From positions 1-31,599 of the forward strand of contig JBBRTJ010000036.1 of NCBI GenBank assembly GCA_038244535.1: 31,599 nt of DNA. Reading direction: 5' to 3'. Every line of letters starts with the position of its first letter. The first letter of the stretch is position 1. Below, in pieces: positions 29,732-31,599 of this stretch. Position numbers and translations under genes: made by a program. Source of the DNA: JBBRTJ01 sp038244535 (GTDB taxonomy: Bacteria > Actinomycetota > Acidimicrobiia > Acidimicrobiales > Ilumatobacteraceae). The notes under the pieces are model-generated. The model saw only the letters and a program-made list of their open reading frames with translations. It ran no database searches and had not been told where the DNA came from.

Positions 29732-31384
29732 TCAGAGCGTGGGCAGCTCGGCGGCGAGGTCGTCGAGGCCGAGACTGCCTTGGGCCAGTGCGGCGGTGTG
29801 CCAGCGCTTGAGGTCGAAGCGGTCGCCCTGGGTCCGCCGGGCCGCATCACGACCAGCCAGCCAGACGCGCTCGCCGAGCTTGTAGCTGATGGCCTGGCCG
29901 GGCCAGCCGAGGTAGCGAACCCATTCGCTGCGCAGGAAGGCCTCGTTCTTGCCGCCGTGGGCGAGCAGGAACTCGAGACCGAGCTCGGGCGTCCACCGCT
30001 CGCCGGGGTGGAACGGCTGACCACCAGGGATCGGGAGCCCCAGGTGCATGCCGATGTCGATCACGACCCGCACGGCCCGCAGCTGCTGGCCGACGAGGTA
30101 GCCGAGCCGATCGCCCGGGTCGGACAGGTAGCCGAACTCGTCCATCAGGCGCTCGGCGTACAGCGCCCACCCCTCGATGTTGCCGCTCACCGTGGTGCTC
30201 GTCTGGTAGAGGGAGAGGCGCTCGGCCTCGACTCGCCACTGCGCGAGCTGGAGGTGGTGGCCAGGAACACCCTCGTGGTAGCAGGTGCTCACCTCGGACC
30301 AGGTGGGGAAGCGGGTCGCACCCATGGTCGGGAACCAGGTGCGGCCAGGACGGCCGAAGTCGGCGCTGGGGGCCGTGTAGTACTGCGCGGCCGCTGTGCC
30401 CGGTGGGGCGATCATCGCCTCGACCGTGCGCACCCGGGGGTCCAGGTCGAAGTGCGTGACGTCGAGCGCGTCGACGGTGCGATCCATGAGGTCCTGCAGC
30501 CACCGCCTGAGGGCGTCCTCACCTTCGACGGCGTGACCGTGCCTCTCGAGGTGGGCTCGAGCCTCTTCAATGGTTGCACCTGCAACTACCTCGTTCGCAA
30601 CAGCAACCATCTCGGCTTCGATGCGGAGGTGCTCGTCCCACCCCCAGGCGTAGGCGTCGTCGGGATCGAGTGTGGCGCCAAGGAACTGACGGGCGAACAG
30701 GACGTAGCGTTCGCGGCCGACGGGATCGGCGGTGGGAGCTGCGGCGGCATAGCGGCTGAGGATGCCGTGGACATCGACGAGCGCCTCGGTAGCCGCACGG
30801 GCCGCGGCGGCGAGGCGCTGCTGGTCGGCGCCGACGGGCGCCTGACCGGCCAGCGTGACGAACCAGGGCGTGGCGGTGCGCAGACCGGCCCAGGTGGCGA
30901 CCTGCTCGGCGCACGCCTCGGCCTGGCGGCGAGGGGCGAGCACATCGAGGCGACGGCCTTCGGCCAGGGTCGCAGCCAGGCTGTCGTAGGCCGCGGGCAC
31001 CGCCTCCATGCGGGTCGCGATGGTCGACCAGTCATCGGCATTGGCCCTGGCCATGTTGTCGAACGCCGAGCGAAGGTGGCCGACCGGTGAGCCGATCACC
31101 CGCAGGGGGCGGAGGTCTTCCTGGGCGTCGTGCAGGTCGAGGGCGAGTCCGAGACGATCCCGCAGGAGCGACGCGCACGTGCGATCGCCCTCGTCGCCCG
31201 CCGGCGTCCGATCGAGCTCGACCAGGGTGGTCCGGGCCAGCTCGATTCGGGCTTTGATGCCGGCTGGCGACAGATCGGGCAGCTCGCCGTCGTGACCAGC
31301 CAGGCCCAGCGCCGTGGCCAGCATCGGATCGAGGGCAGCCGATGCGAGGAGGTAGCGATCAGCAAGGGCCCGCACTGCGGCCAC
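29732..31384 (-). CDS. DUF885 family protein, probable zinc metallopeptidase
   Basis: A 550-residue cytoplasmic protein with no signal peptide. It opens with the helical region LADRYLLASAALDPMLATAL, characteristic of DUF885, then a long alpha-helical body. The metal-site motif HEGVPGHH (His370, Glu371, His376, His377) matches the HExxH-like centre of the family. GNIEGWALYAERL and FLLAHGGKNEAFLRSEWVRYLGWPGQAISYKLG are typical C-terminal signatures. The family is related to M3/M32-like peptidases; members have been linked to peptide or ester hydrolysis, but substrate is open. The GTG start at 31384 lies three bases after the upstream stop, so it is probably cotranscribed with the enoyl-CoA hydratase-like gene. 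The third copy of the 18-bp palindrome (30571-30588) lies inside. Confidence 0.9.
   Translation of the reverse strand: MAAVRALADRYLLASAALDPMLATALGLAGHDGELPDLSPAGIKARIELARTTLVELDRTPAGDEGDRTCASLLRDRLGLALDLHDAQEDLRPLRVIGSPVGHLRSAFDNMARANADDWSTIATRMEAVPAAYDSLAATLAEGRRLDVLAPRRQAEACAEQVATWAGLRTATPWFVTLAGQAPVGADQQRLAAAARAATEALVDVHGILSRYAAAAPTADPVGRERYVLFARQFLGATLDPDDAYAWGWDEHLRIEAEMVAVANEVVAGATIEEARAHLERHGHAVEGEDALRRWLQDLMDRTVDALDVTHFDLDPRVRTVEAMIAPPGTAAAQYYTAPSADFGRPGRTWFPTMGATRFPTWSEVSTCYHEGVPGHHLQLAQWRVEAERLSLYQTSTTVSGNIEGWALYAERLMDEFGYLSDPGDRLGYLVGQQLRAVRVVIDIGMHLGLPIPGGQPFHPGERWTPELGLEFLLAHGGKNEAFLRSEWVRYLGWPGQAISYKLGERVWLAGRDAARRTQGDRFDLKRWHTAALAQGSLGLDDLAAELPTL
30571..30588. repeat. Intragenic 18-bp palindrome, copy 3 (in DUF885 gene)
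   Basis: TGGTTGCACCTGCAACTA on +, read on the coding minus strand as TAGTTGCAGGTGCAACCA, differs from the mocA copy at one base. It encodes V-A-G-A-T (GTT-GCA-GGT-GCA-ACC), the same five codons as the mocA copy. Confidence 0.6.
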
Positions 31385-31387
31385 GGC

Positions 31388-31599
31388 TCAGCCCTTCTTG
31401 CTGATCTTGGCCTGGAGCGCGGCGAGGCGCTCACGGAACCAGGGCTGGCGGGTGCTCCACACCTGGGGGTCGATCTCACGCTGAACCGCTTCCTCGTGAT
31501 CGCCGATGCCGGCCATGGCCACGAGCGTCGCCTTGGTCACCACGGACAGCTCCCGGGGCACGTCGGCGGCCTTGGCCGCGAGCGCGTGGGCCACCGCGG
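31388..31599 (-). CDS. Probable enoyl-CoA hydratase/isomerase family protein, C-terminal fragment
   Basis: The frame is open through the window edge (31599), so only about 70 C-terminal residues are seen; a GTG at 31594 is present but is unlikely to be the true start. The fragment fits the crotonase C-terminus: ALAAKAADVPRELSVVTKATL (a trimerisation helix), the E-x-x-x-Q-x-W-S pattern in EIDPQVWSTRQPWFRERLAAL, and a basic tail ending SKKG. The CoA-binding and oxyanion-hole motifs lie outside the window. It ends three bases before the DUF885 start and is probably in one operon with it. The family assignment is moderate, based on C-terminal sequence pattern alone. Confidence 0.55.
   Translation of the reverse strand, partial: AVAHALAAKAADVPRELSVVTKATLVAMAGIGDHEEAVQREIDPQVWSTRQPWFRERLAALQAKISKKG

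Overview
The window is GC-rich (roughly 70% by eye) and gene-dense, with many GTG and TTG starts and many 1-4 bp ATGA/GTGA/TGATG overlaps. The housekeeping genes (mfd, a peptidyl-prolyl isomerase lipoprotein, mazG, eno, ftsB/divIC, DUF501, ppx/gppA) match the conserved actinobacterial block known from Mycobacterium tuberculosis Rv1020-Rv1026. The gene content (form II molybdenum hydroxylases, DUF885, DUF4214 secreted protein) suggests a non-mycobacterial actinomycete, possibly of the class Acidimicrobiia; that placement is inference.

Layout. 1-3565: 3' end of mfd, PpiC-type lipoprotein and a methylase-MazG fusion, all on +. 3593-6477: two minus-strand genes, a secreted delta-60/DUF4214 protein and an SDR. 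6728-8484: eno and ftsB. 8485-26562: an 18-kb stretch separating ftsB from its usual neighbours DUF501 and ppx. It holds an orphan CoxL-type molybdopterin subunit, a secreted DUF1996-Calx-beta protein, a complete coxS-coxL-coxM operon, a Dabb protein divergent from a 2-oxoglutarate-type oxygenase, a solitary AbiEi/DUF559 nuclease-like gene bounded by inverted palindromic repeats, an atypical SDR, a DAO-family flavoprotein, and the maturation genes coxD, coxE, two xdhC/coxI-type genes, mocA and coxG, interrupted by an NlpC/P60 hydrolase. 26563-27947: DUF501 and ppx/gppA. 28003-29693: class V aminotransferase and GNAT acetyltransferase. 29732-31599, minus: DUF885 protein and the C-terminal end of a probable enoyl-CoA hydratase.

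How the genes fit together. CoxS (two 2Fe-2S clusters), CoxM (FAD) and CoxL (molybdenum cofactor) form a heterotrimeric molybdenum hydroxylase. MocA would make the cytidylylated cofactor, XdhC-type proteins would deliver or mature it, CoxD (MoxR AAA+) and CoxE (VWA) would finish the active site, and CoxG would hold the enzyme at the membrane. Both large subunits carry AYRGAGR rather than the AYXCSFR loop of true aerobic CO dehydrogenase, and the gene order is S-L-M. They are therefore form II enzymes whose substrate is unknown.

Most distinctive signals. (1) A 1.07-kb unit at 17569-18636 in which a solitary AbiEi-domain/DUF559 gene is bounded by near-identical 23-bp inverted repeats, each part of a larger palindrome. 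(2) A nearly identical 18-bp palindrome in three unrelated coding regions (mazG, mocA, DUF885), each time encoding V-A-(G/D)-A-T with codons that look rare for this genome. (3) The molybdenum-hydroxylase island interrupting the eno-ftsB-DUF501-ppx block. No gene-free stretch exceeds 300 bases, and I saw no tRNA, rRNA, CRISPR array or insertion-sequence transposase.
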